Shown: positions 27,716 to 39,496, numbered from the stretch's first letter. The stretch is 64,000 bases of DNA from Cricetomys ansorgei (GCA_026225945.1 JAMJFZ010000769.1:2332001-2396000); one strand, 5' to 3'. Notes: generated from the letters alone by a model not told the origin. Numbers and translations are program-made.

Positions 27716-28439
27716 GATATTGCTATTACAGATGATTGGAAGGAGTATCAATTGAAATACCATTGTCCATTCACACACTCCTCAGTTCAAACTTTCTTTA
27801 TACATCAGCTAGTTTTCCATCCTACTTTATAATATTTGCTTATTTATTTACTTATTTTATATTCTAGTAGACTTGATAACATAAGGTGAATATCTATTTA
27901 GTTTAACTTTCATTCCCAATGACCAAGGAATACTAATTGAATAAAAACAAGTGAATTAATGAACAAATGTTGTTAGTAGTATCTGCAGTTTGCTTTTCTC
28001 TTTCAAACTTGTCCTCTGATAAACACATAGTGAGCATAAACTACTTACAAGATGATGCTCCAAGGACAGTGCAAGGCTGTCTAATAAAGAAGGCAATAAA
28101 GGAGACAAATGCTTACCTACGTAATTAGACTGGTCCTGTTGCCATATGGTGAGTATGATGTGCTGAGGGAGTAGAGGGGAAAATCTATTAATTCCACTTC
28201 AAGTTTGGTCTGATGAAGCCATAGGAAAGGGCTTTATAAGTCATAAAATTTCATGTAGGATGTGAAGGAGAGACATTTTGAGGGAATGGGAATTTGGGGC
28301 TTAGGATAAAAAAATGAGCAAAATTATTGATCCAATAAGCAAAATAATTTCCTTCAGCAAAAAACAAACAAACAAACAAAAAAACCCGAAAAACAAACAA
28401 CAGCAACAAAAAAAACCTGCCCACACGCAAAGATGTTAT
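27716..28439. other. Unique DNA with an AAAC-rich run
   Basis: Nothing recognised apart from the simple repeat at 28358-28418. Confidence 0.4.
28358..28418. repeat. A-rich (AAAC)n simple repeat
   Basis: Repeated AAAC and AACA units interrupted by CCG and CAG. Confidence 0.85.
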
Positions 28440-28835
28440 TATTTTACCTTATGTAGTAAAGGGAATGTGAAGATGTTATTAATTTAAGCATTTTAAGGTG
28501 GGAGATGATCATTCAGGTATATCTGAAGAAATTATAGACTTTCCTATGAAAAGGATACTAGAAAACAGAATCAGAAGAAGAAAATATGATTATGGAATCT
28601 AAAGACAGATGTTGGAATGATACACTTTGAAAATGCAGGAAAATCCACGGGCTAAATATGACTTGGGGCCTCAAAAGCTAGAATAGGTAAGGAATCAATT
28701 TTTTCAGCTCTTCCAGAAGAAATATAGGTATGCCAACATCTTTATTTAAACCTGAACAAAATTCATTTTGGACTCCTGGGAATTGCAGAATTGTAAAATA
28801 AAAGTGTTTAGAATTGTAAAATTAAAGTGTTTACT
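28440..28835 (+). mobile_element. MLT1/MaLR-like LTR remnant
   Basis: Order GGTGGGAGATGATCATTCAGG, CAGAATCAGAAGAAGAAAAT, AGATGTTGGAATGATACACT, TTTTGGACTCCTGGGAATTG, GCAGAATTGTAAAATAAAAG follows the central and 3' parts of an old MaLR-like LTR. A 23-bp tandem duplication lies in its end. Confidence 0.5.
28787..28832. repeat. 23-bp tandem duplication
   Basis: 28787-28809 and 28810-28832 match except for one base (AAAATAAAAG versus AAAATTAAAG). Confidence 0.92.
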
Positions 28836-28836
28836 T

Positions 28837-28945
28837 GATATAATCCCAGTACTTGAGAGGTAGAGGGAAGAAGATCAGGGGAAGTATACTGCCACTCTTG
28901 ACTATATTCGACCTCATCTCATGAAATTTCACTACCAAAAAAATT
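28837..28945 (+). mobile_element. Diverged B1-like SINE
   Basis: TATAATCCCAGTACTTGAGAG, GTAGAGGGAAGAAGATCAGG and GACTATATTCGACCTCATCTC follow the forward B1 plan, much diverged. Confidence 0.55.
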
Positions 28946-29032
28946 GATGGTATTTAAGAGAACTAAATTTGGTAATAATTTGTTGTAGTAACTGTAGGAA
29001 ACTTCTATAAAATGAATATAGTGAAATTTAAC

Positions 29033-29380
29033 AATGATTATCAACTTGACAGGACCTAGAATCATCTAGGAGACAAACCTATGGGCCATGTCTATGAGAG
29101 TATTGATGGGTTAGAATAAGTGAGATGAATAAATAAAACTAAATATGAATGGCACCTGGGTTGAATATAATATGGAAAAGAGAGAAGAACCATTCATTGC
29201 TCTTTGCTTCTTGACCAGCAGTACAATGTAACCATCTGCTTTCCACTCCCGTTGCCTCCCATTCCACTCCATTCTCTGCCTTGACACATCCTCATGAAAC
29301 TATGAGCCAAAGTACAACCTTCTTTCCCAAGGTTGCTTTTGTAAGGTATTTTGTTCCAGCAATGAGAAACATAACAAATA
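29033..29380 (+). mobile_element. MaLR-type rodent LTR
   Basis: Phrases in order: TATCAACTTGACAGGACCTA, GAATCATCTAGGAGACAAAC, CATTCATTGCTCTTTGCTTC, CTATGAGCCAAAGTACAACC, TTGCTTTTGTAAGGTATTTTG. Close to full length. It is the same general family as the LTRs at 25884 and 26985 in the other direction. A 67-codon minus open frame inside it is not a gene. Confidence 0.65.
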
Positions 29381-29537
29381 TAAATGGCAAGGTTCACTGA
29401 TGAAGTATGCTTCAGACTGTAATGAGAAGAGTTATAAATGTCTGAAGTGTGAATAGCAAGCTATTCTAAGGAGGAACTTGGGGTTTTGTTATACATTATC
29501 CAATATATCTTCTTAGAGAGTAATCGCAATTTAGGGG

Positions 29538-29606
29538 AGTGGAGCTCTGGGCTGAACCTAGGGCCTTGGTAAATGGTCTACCACTAAGCTAAATTCTCAA
29601 CCCCTT
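29538..29606 (-). mobile_element. ID-type SINE, reverse orientation
   Basis: GAGCTCTGGGCTGAACCTAG, GGGCCTTGGTAAATGGTCTA, CCACTAAGCTAAATTCTCAA is a reverse ID/tRNA-derived body with internal promoter boxes. There is no A-rich tail of note. Confidence 0.65.
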
Positions 29607-31284
29607 GAATTATTTTTTAAACCATAGGTTGAGGTTGAAGGAATTTTTCAAGTAGTGACAAAAAGAAGGATACAGTTAGCCTTAAGTGAATAACACTTAA
29701 TAGAAAATAAATGAACATGATAACATAGATGATGTCCATTATGACATCATGCTTCCATATATTGGCAAATGTATTGAAAAATTTGCACAATAACACCAGA
29801 AAGATGTACAATAATATATTTGGGCTATGATGAATTAAATCACCTAAGGAATATCCTCTTAAATTTTCCATGTACTTAATTAAATATATTATCCAAAGGT
29901 TTAGTAGGGTGATAGAAGATATCAACATTTTAATCATAGCTGGTCTTAAATATATAAACAAAACAAAAGGAATTAAAAAGGAATAGGAAGAATTTTATAT
30001 TGTCAATTCAGGGACCTACCAGTATTTATGAGATAGGCAATGGAGTCAAGTGAGAGTAAGGCTGAATCTAGAAGGATTTGGGACAATAAAGCCAGCAAAA
30101 ATTAATGACACCATTAGGAAAGCACATATAATTTGAGAATTATAAAAGCACATGGAGCTTCAGAGTTAAAGGGGTCCTTGTGATAATGCCCAGTCATTTT
30201 ATTTGACTCATTAGTGTGTAATTAGAAAATGTTAGGTGAAAATCAATTTCATTTTTCTGTGCACTGTGGGGTGGGATATGAAGTGCATATCTAAAAGTAG
30301 AGAAGTTTAGGTGTGTCTACAGTTTAGTATGGGGAAGATCAAGATATCCGTATAAAATGAGACAGAGTGTGAGCAATGCCAGAGGAAGTCATTGAAATTA
30401 GAAAGCAATTAGAAAGATGTCAGTGTCAGGGAGTTGGAATACATCTTTTGATGAGCAGAAAAGTGTGAAGAGATTAACATAACGGTAATTTACCAGTAAA
30501 ACCTTGAGATAAGCTGCATTTGTTTGTTTTAATCCATGTTGAGAGAAGAAATTTAGGAATGAGAGAGAACTGGATTAAGATCAAGTCTCTACATTAGGAT
30601 AAGCAAGCTATCTTGCAGTTGTAAGTTCAAGTAACTTCTAGAAAGCATTGACATAAGTACTTGCAACGCTTATTTCATCTTTTGTCCATTTTGTTAACAT
30701 ACTGAGGTACAAACACCTACTTCAATGTTTGCCAAGGATTAAGGAAAATAATTATCTTTAATGTGAGTGTTTAATAATGACACTTAACTGTAGACATTTT
30801 TAAATGCTAACTCTTTTCCTATATTTTCTCCTAGTGTAATAATTAGCTATGTTAAAAAACGACCCACTATATTTGATTTAATCCTTAACATTTGACATTA
30901 CTATACTCAAGATTAAAGTATCTACTTTTTTAGTCTTATAAGAAAATTAAGTATCCATTTGTACATGACACAAAGTATTTTTCCAAGTGCTCAATTTACA
31001 TAAAGCATTGCATATTAAAGTTGTAAGCTTGACTTCCTATGGAGAGGAAAAGTAAACACTTTTCCCAACTCTCCAATTGTAAGTTACTAAAAGACCTAAA
31101 TTTAAAATTAGTCATGAGAAAATGTCTTTTCCAAGAAGAACTTTTGACAAGAATTTTGAGAAATATTAAACACACATGTATATTTATATACAAATAAAAT
31201 ATCAGTTATGTATCCTATCCCTTAGCAAGGAACTTTTAGAAATTTATAGTTTCTAGAATTAAGTAAATTATTTTAAGAATTTAA
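29607..31284. other. Unique AT-rich DNA
   Basis: Includes a 114-codon minus-strand open frame at 29617-29961. It is AT-driven, hydrophobic by composition, without recognisable similarity, and I do not accept it as a gene. Confidence 0.45.
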
Positions 31285-31485
31285 TCCCTGGTAAGTCAAA
31301 AAAGCTCTTGAGGAAGGACACACATCCAAAAATATATGGACAGCACAAATTGGACTTGAGGGGTTGAGAAAAGGCAATACAAGTTTCAGTGGGAGGAGGG
31401 GAATGGGTCTGTGAGAAGTTGGGTGAAGCTGTGAATGTGATGAAAACACTTTTTTAGAATTCTCAAAGAACTATTTTTTAAGACA
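31285..31485 (+). mobile_element. L1 3' UTR terminal fragment
   Basis: GTGGGAGGAGGGGAATGGG, GAGAAGTTGGGTGAAGC and AGAATTCTCAAAGAAC match a rodent L1 3' end. 5'-truncated. Confidence 0.55.
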
Positions 31486-31997
31486 CAAAAGGACCTCAGT
31501 GGATAAGAGAAGTTACTTCAAAAACTGATGACCTTAGTGGTATACTAGAAAGGAGAAAAAAACAACTCTTATAAGAGTGTCCCTGAACTCTACACATGCA
31601 CCCTTGCACAAATGTGAACCCACAGGCAGATAAAACAAAAATAACTAAAATGTTTTTTAATACCATTTGTTAAAGCTACAAGGAAATATTTTTTTTGCAG
31701 TAGCTACATGAGCCTAGGACAGAATTCAAAGTATCAGATGAGAGAAGATACTAAACTATCTATTTTGCCCCTATATTTTTTTTATTTTTAACAGTATTAC
31801 ACTTGTATGCAATGCACTGTGATCATATTCTCACATTCAATCTCAACTCTTGTCTCTCATCTGCTTCACAAACCCACACATTCCTTTCTTTTTCTCAACT
31901 AGGGACAACCCTACTTCATGTTCTCCATTTCTTTTATTTCTTTCAGGAACATGGTAGCCTTTTGTTGTTGTTGCTGTTGTTTTGTTTGTTTTGTTTT

Positions 31998-32085
31998 GGT
32001 GTAGTGCTGGAGATAGAACTCAGAACTTTGTAAATAGTAGGCAAGTACTCTGGCACCTGACATGGACCTACAACCCCTGCTTCCA
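31998..32085 (-). mobile_element. ID-type SINE, reverse orientation
   Basis: GTGCTGGAGATAGAACTCAG, TAGTAGGCAAGTACTCTGG and GACCTACAACCCCTGC follow a reverse ID body. A GTT/GTTTT-rich T tract at 31963-31997 could be the complement of its A-rich tail. Confidence 0.7.
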
Positions 32086-32098
32086 TGCATTGCTTTGT

Positions 32099-32099
32099 A

Positions 32100-32170
<71 letters not shown>
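32099..32170. repeat. Microsatellite (TG)n
   Basis: About 70 bp of TG with two TTTG interruptions. Three open frames crossing it are repeats of Cys-Val or Thr-His and are spurious. Confidence 0.97.
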
Positions 32171-32429
32171 TTCCCACTTTAAACTTTCCTTAGGAAAAAT
32201 TTCTGGAAAGCAAACTGTCTCAAATTTTATAAGAATCAATATAATTTCTATAATCATAGTTGAGCATGCCAAAACACATTTTAAATGGAAGTCATCTTGA
32301 CAAACCACATTGTACAAATTATTTTCTTCCTACAAAATCTGATATTCCCAGCTCTGAGTTCATCTTTATTGGGTAACTAATAAAAACTATACAATATTAG
32401 TAAGAACATAATTAAAATATATTATGAAT

Positions 32430-32430
<1 letters not shown>

Positions 32431-32482
<52 letters not shown>

Positions 32483-32508
32483 CACACACACACATACACA
32501 CACACATG
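32431..32508. repeat. Compound microsatellite (CT)n and (CA)n
   Basis: A pure CT run (32432-32478) followed by an interrupted CA run to 32508. Confidence 0.95.
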
Positions 32509-33139
32509 CAGACTCACACTTACTTCCTTTTACTAGAGTATCAAATGTATTGTTATAAGCATATAAAGGAACCTAAAGAAGTATTCACTGGTTAATGGAA
32601 GAAATACTATGTGCACTGTAGAAGAGATAGGACAGTAAGTACATCCATACTATACTACTTTAAGGAAATATTTAAGGCTCAAAAATGACTAATAGAGATT
32701 ACTGGCATCATATTAATGGAAAGTTATAGCCTCATCTGATACATGTGTGTACCTTTTTTATGAATGAGCTATTTTACAATTCTGTAAGGATTAGCAGAAT
32801 TTCCAAGAAGATCAATAGCAATACAAGTAACTCTTGCTCATAGAAATGTAGAGTAGTTATGCTTGATGTAATGCAATAGATTATTGCCTTATAGATAGAA
32901 CTTGTGAAGTCAATTCTCATCAATATTCCTTTATTGCAGACAAACTTGTGGATTTTTTGCAACTTCTCTGCATCAGTTGTAGAATGCTTTCCAGTTGCCA
33001 CATGAATTAGTGGTGAAAATAAAATAGTTGATACATTTCTTTTACAGTTATTAATATATGTTGCTTTATTTTTTAATTATATTTTATCAATGCATTCACT
33101 TTTCAGTATAATGCAGTTTAAACTTTGTGAACAATACAA
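32509..33139. other. Unique AT-rich DNA
   Basis: Nothing recognised. Confidence 0.4.
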
Positions 33140-33380
33140 TGATTTCTCAGTGGAGAAACTGCTTACTGTACAGGCATGAGGATCTGAGTTTGGATCCCTA
33201 ATGTCTGTATTAAAGCAGGGCATGACCGTGTCTGTGTCTATACACCCAATGTTCAAAGACAGAGACAGGAAGATCTCTGGGGTTTACTGAGCACCCAGTT
33301 CAGCCAATCAGCAAGACTCTGTCTTAATAAATAATAAATTAAATTATACAAGAAGCTATTGCTTAACACTCATTGATGAT

Positions 33381-33423
<43 letters not shown>

Positions 33424-33480
33424 GCATGTGCCTCTGCACCCAAGAGCATACACATAAAACTCAAACACACAAAATAGAGA
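33140..33480 (+). mobile_element. B4/RSINE-type SINE
   Basis: TTTCTCAGTGGAGAAACTGC, TACAGGCATGAGGATCTGAG, TTTGGATCCCTAATG, AAAGCAGGGCATGACCG, GACAGGAAGATCTCTGGGG, CCAGTTCAGCCAATCAGCAA and GACTCTGTCTTAATAAATAA are forward landmarks of the rodent B4-type composite SINE (tRNA-like head, B1-like tail). Its CA-rich end holds the microsatellite at 33381-33423. Confidence 0.8.
33381..33423. repeat. Compound microsatellite (CA)n(GA)n
   Basis: A CA run of about 28 bp passing directly into a GA run of about 14 bp. Confidence 0.95.
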
Positions 33481-33829
33481 TCAGTAAGATAAATTTCATA
33501 GTTTTATAGAAAGTAATTTTCCAAGTCAACTGGCATAGCAATTACATACTGTTCTGAGACACTAGAACTTTTTCCTTGTAATGGAATAGAATGGTGTCTA
33601 TTCTATATGAATGGTGATGCACCTTCATATAAAAAGGGTACAGCAACAGAAGTTGGAATTTATAGGATCATTTTCTGCAAAATCAAAAGTCATTTAATAT
33701 ATCCTAATGTAGCTGAGAAAATCCCTGGCATGAGCTGATGTTTTTCTACAGAGAAGAATCTAAATAAACATGAAACGTAGCCCAGTCAAACCTTACTACT
33801 GGTGGGAAGATCAGCAAAGTACTAATGCT

Positions 33830-33970
33830 TAACATTATCATATTTTACGTCCTTTATCTGTGAAATGGGCAAGTAGAAGAGGCTCCAAGTAATAGGATTA
33901 TTATCAAAATCAAACATAGTTATATGCACTCAGCATTAAATAAATATGCCTTGATTAAATCTGTGTTATC
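33830..33970 (+). mobile_element. MIR SINE
   Basis: GTCCTTTATCTGTGAAATGG, GCAAGTAGAAGAGGC, AATAGGATTATTATC and CACTCAGCATTAAATAAATA follow the 3' half of MIR. Confidence 0.6.
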
Positions 33971-34816
33971 TTTATTATTATAAGCCACAAAACACTTAGA
34001 GGACTTTTTCATAGCTATAGTTTTATCTGAATTAACTATGCACAATAATTCAAAGTTTAAATTGCTGGGAACTATTCGAGAAATTGATATATTTCATATA
34101 CTGCCAAAATATTCTCAGAAATTCAGTACAACTAATATTTATTTGGTGACAGGAGAAAATCCAGTAAATGGATAAAACTGACTAGCTAAAATGATAAGTG
34201 CATTCTCCACAAGAATAGGGAATATTAATAAAAACAGCATGCAATTTTCATCTGCCACTTTTCTAATTCACCTTTCTTATGCCTTTGGTATCCATCATGC
34301 CCTCTACTGTAATTCAGCTGCAAACACTCATATTCAAGAAACTTTGGGGTCTTTAATTCAGCAAATTGGATGAGACATCTTACAAATCCAGGGAAGAAAA
34401 GCAAACTCATGACAACATCATCCTTGTGGGAAACAAACAGGACCCTAGCTGGTTGAATTTGCTGTCCTTTGTGAGTTCTTTCTGCCAATATGTATAACAG
34501 ATAGTTGAAGAAACCTGCCATCTTATCACATTTCTGTGTGTTAGAATTTCAATACATTGAGGAAACACTACAAATATGATGAAAAAGTGATGTTAAGCTC
34601 ATTCAAGATCTATGATTATTATTGAATGTGACAAAATAAGCCTGTTTCTTTTTTCCAGTAAAACTCTCTGTATCTGCACCAATATTAGCTTGTGAGATTA
34701 GAATATTGAGCAGGGGGGCTAATGCAATGTTTCTCCGTTCTTGGTCTGCAATATCTTCTAAATGGTACCAAAGCTACTGGTCCTGTTTGACTATACAAAA
34801 TAAATTCCTCAGTAAG
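33971..34816. other. Unique AT-rich DNA
   Basis: Nothing recognised. The 98-codon minus open frame at 34225-34521 has no known similarity and is taken as chance. Confidence 0.4.
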
Positions 34817-35052
34817 GTGTGTTTCTCAAAGTTCTCTACAGTATTTTTTTTCTTTATCTACAGTGGCATTAACATTTTGTGGATAATTCTTTACTGCTAA
34901 GTACAGTCTTTCACATTATAAAATATGTATGTGCATCTGCAGCATCTATCCTCAAATGACAGTTGGCAGTATTTTTACCCAGTTGCTATAAGCAAACATG
35001 TCCTGAAGTGTTGCCAAATGATCTGTGGCAAGGCTGGTCTCTCAAGATCATA
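34817..35052 (-). mobile_element. MER5A-like hAT (Charlie-type) non-autonomous transposon
   Basis: Reverse MER5A landmarks: GTGTGTTTCTCAAAGTTCTC, CATTAACATTTTGTGGATAA, TTCTTTACTG, TGCATCTGCAGCATCTATCC, ACATGTCCTGAAGTGTTGCC, AAATGATCTGTGGCAAGG. This is an ancient mammalian DNA transposon without transposase. About 25 bp of T-rich sequence (34843-34866) interrupts the left part. Confidence 0.7.
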
Positions 35053-35339
35053 AGTTTAATCACTACACAGAATAATATACTTAATGAAACAAAGAGAAAA
35101 TCAGTCCTGAAAGCATGGGATACAGCAAAAATGGTCACCTTTGGAAAAAGTTACCTGGACTTGCTCAGTGAGAATGTAACAACTGAAGCTGCCACATAAT
35201 GGAATTTGAGCATTTGCCCTATGTATCAATGTGTCCATAGCATCCTCCTATGAAAGAAAAAGAATTATGAAAAATAAAAAGTTCTTTGCTTCTTTCAAAG
35301 AGATCATTAAAATTAAGAATGATTTTTTTTTACTAGATA

Positions 35340-35530
35340 GTATAGTAGCCTTCAGATATGTCCGTGTTCTTAGTCCCAGAATATCTAGATATCTTATCTT
35401 ATGGCAAAAATTACTGTGCAGATATAATTCAATTAAGGACTGTGAGAGGTGGGAATTATCCTTAGATATAAAGTGAGCCCAATATAATCACAAGTGTCCT
35501 TATATAACAGAACACTTGGAAGAAGCTTTT
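35340..35530 (+). mobile_element. MLT1/MaLR-like LTR 5' fragment
   Basis: CAAAAATTACTGTGCAGATA, ATTCAATTAAGGACTGTGAG, GGGAATTATCCTTAGATAT and ATCACAAGTGTCCTTATATA follow the same layout as 15340-15600. The 3' half is missing. Confidence 0.55.
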
Positions 35531-36479
35531 GTTAGTTTGGTTTCTTTAAAAACATAAAAGGGCATTTCGAATAGGTTTAATGTTCCCTCCCAAGGTGAAA
35601 TAGAAGATTGGGTTGGATTTGGAATGCTTGATGCAGGTGGCTGTGATTTGGTTAGTTGCAGTTGTTCTGGCATGTGTAGCTTGTTAAGATTGCATGCCAC
35701 TTGGGTTTATGGGAACTTTTGCTTAGGGTATAAAATGTCTGAAGCCCCAAGAGCCAGGGTGAGTGTTGGTTGGTGGTTTATTGGTTGGTTTGTCTATTGT
35801 TAGTGTTGATTCTTACTTAAAAGAACAGTGGTTGGAGAAATTGAGTTTGCAGATAGTGAACTGAGATGCTAGTCTGTCTCACTGTCGTCTCCAGTCCTAG
35901 GACAGCTTAAAAAGACTGTGAAGATTTCTACCTTTCTCCTATTCTATATCAAGTCTGCCTGCAAAAGCAGTGAAATTTTCTTTCTATCCTTCCTTTCTCT
36001 TTCCCTAAAGTGAGGGTAAAAGATTGTAGTTAACAACTACATCCTTATAAAACGCTGACTAGAGTGCCAAAATCAAGACAAAGGCCATATGATGACATAA
36101 GTAGATACTAAAGTGGTGAAGCTATTTGCCAAAGATTGCCACCAATAGCAACTACTAAGAACTCGAAGGTTTATTCAACATTTACTTCTCTGAAGGTCCA
36201 AAAAAAAAAAAGAAAAGAAAAAGCCCTATCAATACCCGGATTTTAGCCCCACAAATTCTATTTCATACTTTTCACTTCCGGAGCTATAAATGGGCAAGAT
36301 TACATCATTTAGAACACACAGTTTTGTGAAAAATTATTATACTAGTGAAAGGAATCTAGCATATCTCAGAAGTTGAATAACTAAGAATATTTTCTTTGTT
36401 GCCTAAAAATATTTGTGGCATTTTATGACATTACATATGATTTTATTTTGTTCTCAATGTTTATTAATAACATTTCCTC
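35531..36479. other. Unassigned DNA, possibly LTR-derived at 35540-35970
   Basis: 35540-35970 is more GC-rich than its surroundings. It holds a TATA-like GGGTATAAAATG (near 35728) followed by CTGAAGCCCCAAGAGCC, which would suit an LTR promoter. No paired end, target duplication or known family was recognised. Confidence 0.25.
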
Positions 36480-36575
36480 TATACTGAGTACTTGTGAAGT
36501 GCTAGGCAGATACATTTGTGTTTTACATAAAGAATATCCTTAGTTTTTACTTATATATCAGGTACTTGCTTTTTC
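36480..36575 (-). mobile_element. MIR-like fragment, reverse orientation
   Basis: CTGAGTACTTGTGAAGTGCTA, GGCAGATACATTTG and TATATCAGGTAC resemble the reverse MIR 3' part. Confidence 0.4.
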
Positions 36576-37219
36576 TGCCTATATAGAGTATGCTTTTCAA
36601 AACAATATAACTATAAAATTAGGCTCTGTCCTGTATTGACAAAATGCTAGTCAATTATCAATCAGAAGAGTTACTTCTGATATTTTGATGCATACATACA
36701 TACATACACACTCAGATGACATAAACAATCCTTATTCACTAAGCCACCAACAAATAATGTAAAATTTCCTCTGGGAAGTGTGTGCTTGCAAAGTTTGTGC
36801 ATGAACTGAAATTCTTTCCATGTTATATTTATGTGTCTTTTCAGTTATGTACTGTCTATACTCAAGCAGCTCAAAGACTTTGACTATCTGAGACTTCTGT
36901 TTCTTTATTGCACTAGCTGTACTATCTCATCAAAGAGAATATAAAATACTTATACCTATTTGATCTGGTTACTTTTTAACTTCCTAACTTGTAGAATATA
37001 GCTTTTCTTGCTTGAGCTTTTTCTAAAGAATTGACTTCTATTACTGACTGCTCCTCTTACCATCATATCTAGAAATACAATGTATCAATTAGCATTACCT
37101 CCAGTGCTTTAGAAGATAACAGATAAATCAGCTTTTGGTCACCAGTATTTCCCAAAGCATATGTTGGTGTTTTGTATATCATGTTGGTGCTTGAGACTGG
37201 TGGAAATAAAAATTCATTG
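36576..37219. other. Unique AT-rich DNA
   Basis: Includes a short CATA run near 36691-36707. Nothing else recognised. Confidence 0.4.
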
Positions 37220-37550
37220 ACCAAAATTTGCATTGTCAACATTTGGGAAGAGGGAATCTCAAATGAAGAATGGCCTCCAGATTAGCCTGAAAGTATGTGT
37301 GTCTGTGAGGCGTTTTCTTGATAGGTAAGTGATCCCAGGATGTTTAAGAAAAGTAGCTGAACATGAGCCTGGGAGCAAGAGACTTAGCACTGTTCCTCTG
37401 TGGCTGCTACTTCAGGATGCTGCTTTGTCTTTCTGCCATGGCTTCCCTTGATGGACTATAGCCTATAAGATTAAATAAACTCTTTCCTCCTTGGGTTGCT
37501 TTTAGTCATGTTGATTATCACAGCAACAAAACAAAGAAACTAGGATAGGA
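37220..37550 (+). mobile_element. MaLR-type rodent LTR
   Basis: Order: TTGGGAAGAGGGAATCTCAA, GAATGGCCTCCAGATTAGCC, TCCTCTGTGGCTGCTACTTC, TGATGGACTATAGCCTATAA, GATTAAATAAACTCTTTCCTC, TTATCACAGCAACAAAACAA. ATTAAA/AATAAA near 37470-37480 is the LTR polyadenylation signal. Confidence 0.65.
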
Positions 37551-37894
37551 GCATATAGGAAATAATAGTCATACCCTTTATTTTTAATTTGAGATTCTGT
37601 TCTTATTAAAATATAGAATCACAAATACACTACAGCTGATGATGCATATTGGGAAGATTGTGATGCGATATAGGTGGTACTGTTTTGGTTTTTCAAGAGT
37701 TGCCTTAAGTTGAGACTTAAATCACATGAAAATGTCCAGGAAAATTCTAGGAAGAAGGAAAAAACTATACAAAGGTCAGGAGATCATAATAAGTAGAGGT
37801 CAGTATGTAGGGGATTGTTGACTGAAGTAAGAATCTTCTATTCCATTTGTATTTAAAAAAATCTTAAACACTCTTTATTCAATATTTGGAATCC

Positions 37895-38310
37895 TGATTG
37901 GTTGAATTGTGTCACTCAAAAAATATGCTGAAGTTCTGGACTTGAAAACCTATACACATGACTTAATTCAGAAATAGATTGTTTTCAGATATAATTTCCA
38001 CCCAGGTCCGAATAGATTACGGTTGTTCTTAAATCCAATTACTAGGATCCTTAGAAGGAGACAGATAGAAGCTCATATGATGAAAAGCCATGTAACAAAA
38101 GAGGTAGAGATGAGTAATACAACTTTAAAGCAAGAAAGCAAGGAATGCTGATGACAAATTGAACCCAAGCAGAAATCATGAAGGATCAGCTCTTAAAGCC
38201 TTCAGAGGGAAGATAGTCATGTCTACACCTTGACTCTTTACTTCTAACTTCTAGAAATGTGGTTGAATAAGCTTCTATGTTTTAAGTGACCCAGTCTGTG
38301 CTCATATGTC
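37895..38310 (+). mobile_element. MLT1/MaLR-like LTR, nearly complete
   Basis: Starts TTGGTTGAATTGTGTCACTC and continues with TATGCTGAAGTTCTGGACTT, CCAATTACTAGGATCCTTAG, CACCTTGACTCTTTACTTCT, ATGTGGTTGAATAAGCTTCT and AAGTGACCCAGTCTGTG. This is the most complete of the old MaLR-like LTRs here. Confidence 0.65.
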
Positions 38311-39089
38311 ATGGCAACTCTAAAAAATGAGGAGCACAAGAACAAATACTTATTGTACATTTTTGAATTCTTGCTGGACCACTGTTGGAGTGTAGACAAT
38401 AAGAGAACAGACAATAACAAAAAATTCATGCTAGTTAAGTCTAGACTTCAACAAAGTAATGATCTAAAGTCATTAGACTTGGTTTATAATTCAGCAAAAC
38501 ACTAATAGTATGTATTCAGTAAAATAATATACATTGATGATGAGTAGAACAATCAAAGATTTCCCACCGGTATAGCTGGAGAACGTAGGTAGGGGTTCTA
38601 TGCTACCATTAACTTAGATGAGAAAGACTGAAGAAATATGAAGTATCAGAACTTTCTAGAAATATATGTTGTGTTTTGAATAAATTGAGATTCTTTTATA
38701 ATGCCCCAAATAATTAGTTATGCAAGATAAACTTTCCTCATCCAAAAATCCATATTTCAAAATGTTCCAAATTAGGGAATTTTAACAGTGACATAAACTG
38801 GAAATGGAAAAGTTTACTTGTGTTCTCATATAACTCACAGTCAACATATATATTCCAGAAATAATGTGGGAAATTGTCTTTGAATTGAGCATATAGATAC
38901 ATGTGAAAACTATTTATATTTAGAAAACAGACTTATCTCTCCCATGCATCATATATATATATACATATATATATTTAAAATTCATGAATATTTTAAATGA
39001 TAAACAGGGTTAATATTAAAGAATAAAGAATAGTCATGCTATGTATGACAGGCCTCTAGCAATAATATATGATTCTCTTCTTTTTTACC
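38311..39089. other. Unique AT-rich DNA
   Basis: Includes a TA-rich run at 38950-38975. Nothing else recognised. Confidence 0.4.
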
Positions 39090-39245
39090 TTTGTTTTTTG
39101 GTTTTTTGAGACAGAGTTTCTCTGTTGTAACTCTGGCTCTCCTGGAACTATCTCTGTAGATCAAGCTGGCCTGGAACTCACAGAGATCTGCCTGCCTCTG
39201 TCTCCAAGTGCTGGGATTAAATGTGTGCACCACCACTGCCCAGCT
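39090..39245 (-). mobile_element. B1 SINE, reverse orientation, full length
   Basis: GAGACAGAGTTTCTCTGTTG, GTAACTCTGGCTCTCCTGG, AAGCTGGCCTGGAACTCAC, GAGATCTGCCTGCCTCTG, AGTGCTGGGATTAAATG. It shares the GTTACAA variant with the forward copies. A T-rich stretch left of it is the complement of its A tail. Confidence 0.92.
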
Positions 39246-39427
39246 ATCTTCTGCTTTTTAAGTGTGAAACATACCTCACTTCTAATTAATAAGCAAAAAT
39301 GATGTAATATCATTTCTGATATTATATTATAAAAAAACGCTTCTGTATTGCAGATGCATCTTAGCGTAAACTCTTTGGTGAAGTCATCTGCCATACAGAA
39401 ATATAACTTGTAGGAAAGTCCATATGG

Positions 39428-39429
<2 letters not shown>

Positions 39430-39488
<59 letters not shown>
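39430..39488. repeat. Microsatellite (AT)n, uninterrupted
   Basis: About 59 bp of pure AT dinucleotide, self-complementary and capable of forming cruciforms. Confidence 0.97.
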
Positions 39489-39491
<3 letters not shown>

Positions 39492-39496
39492 ACCAT

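Noticed and set aside
29617..29961. 114-codon minus-strand frame resembling a membrane protein
   Set aside because: AT-rich chance frame with no known similarity or gene context.
31943..32317. 124-codon minus-strand open frame rich in Thr-His
   Set aside because: It is a translated CA microsatellite plus an ID SINE.
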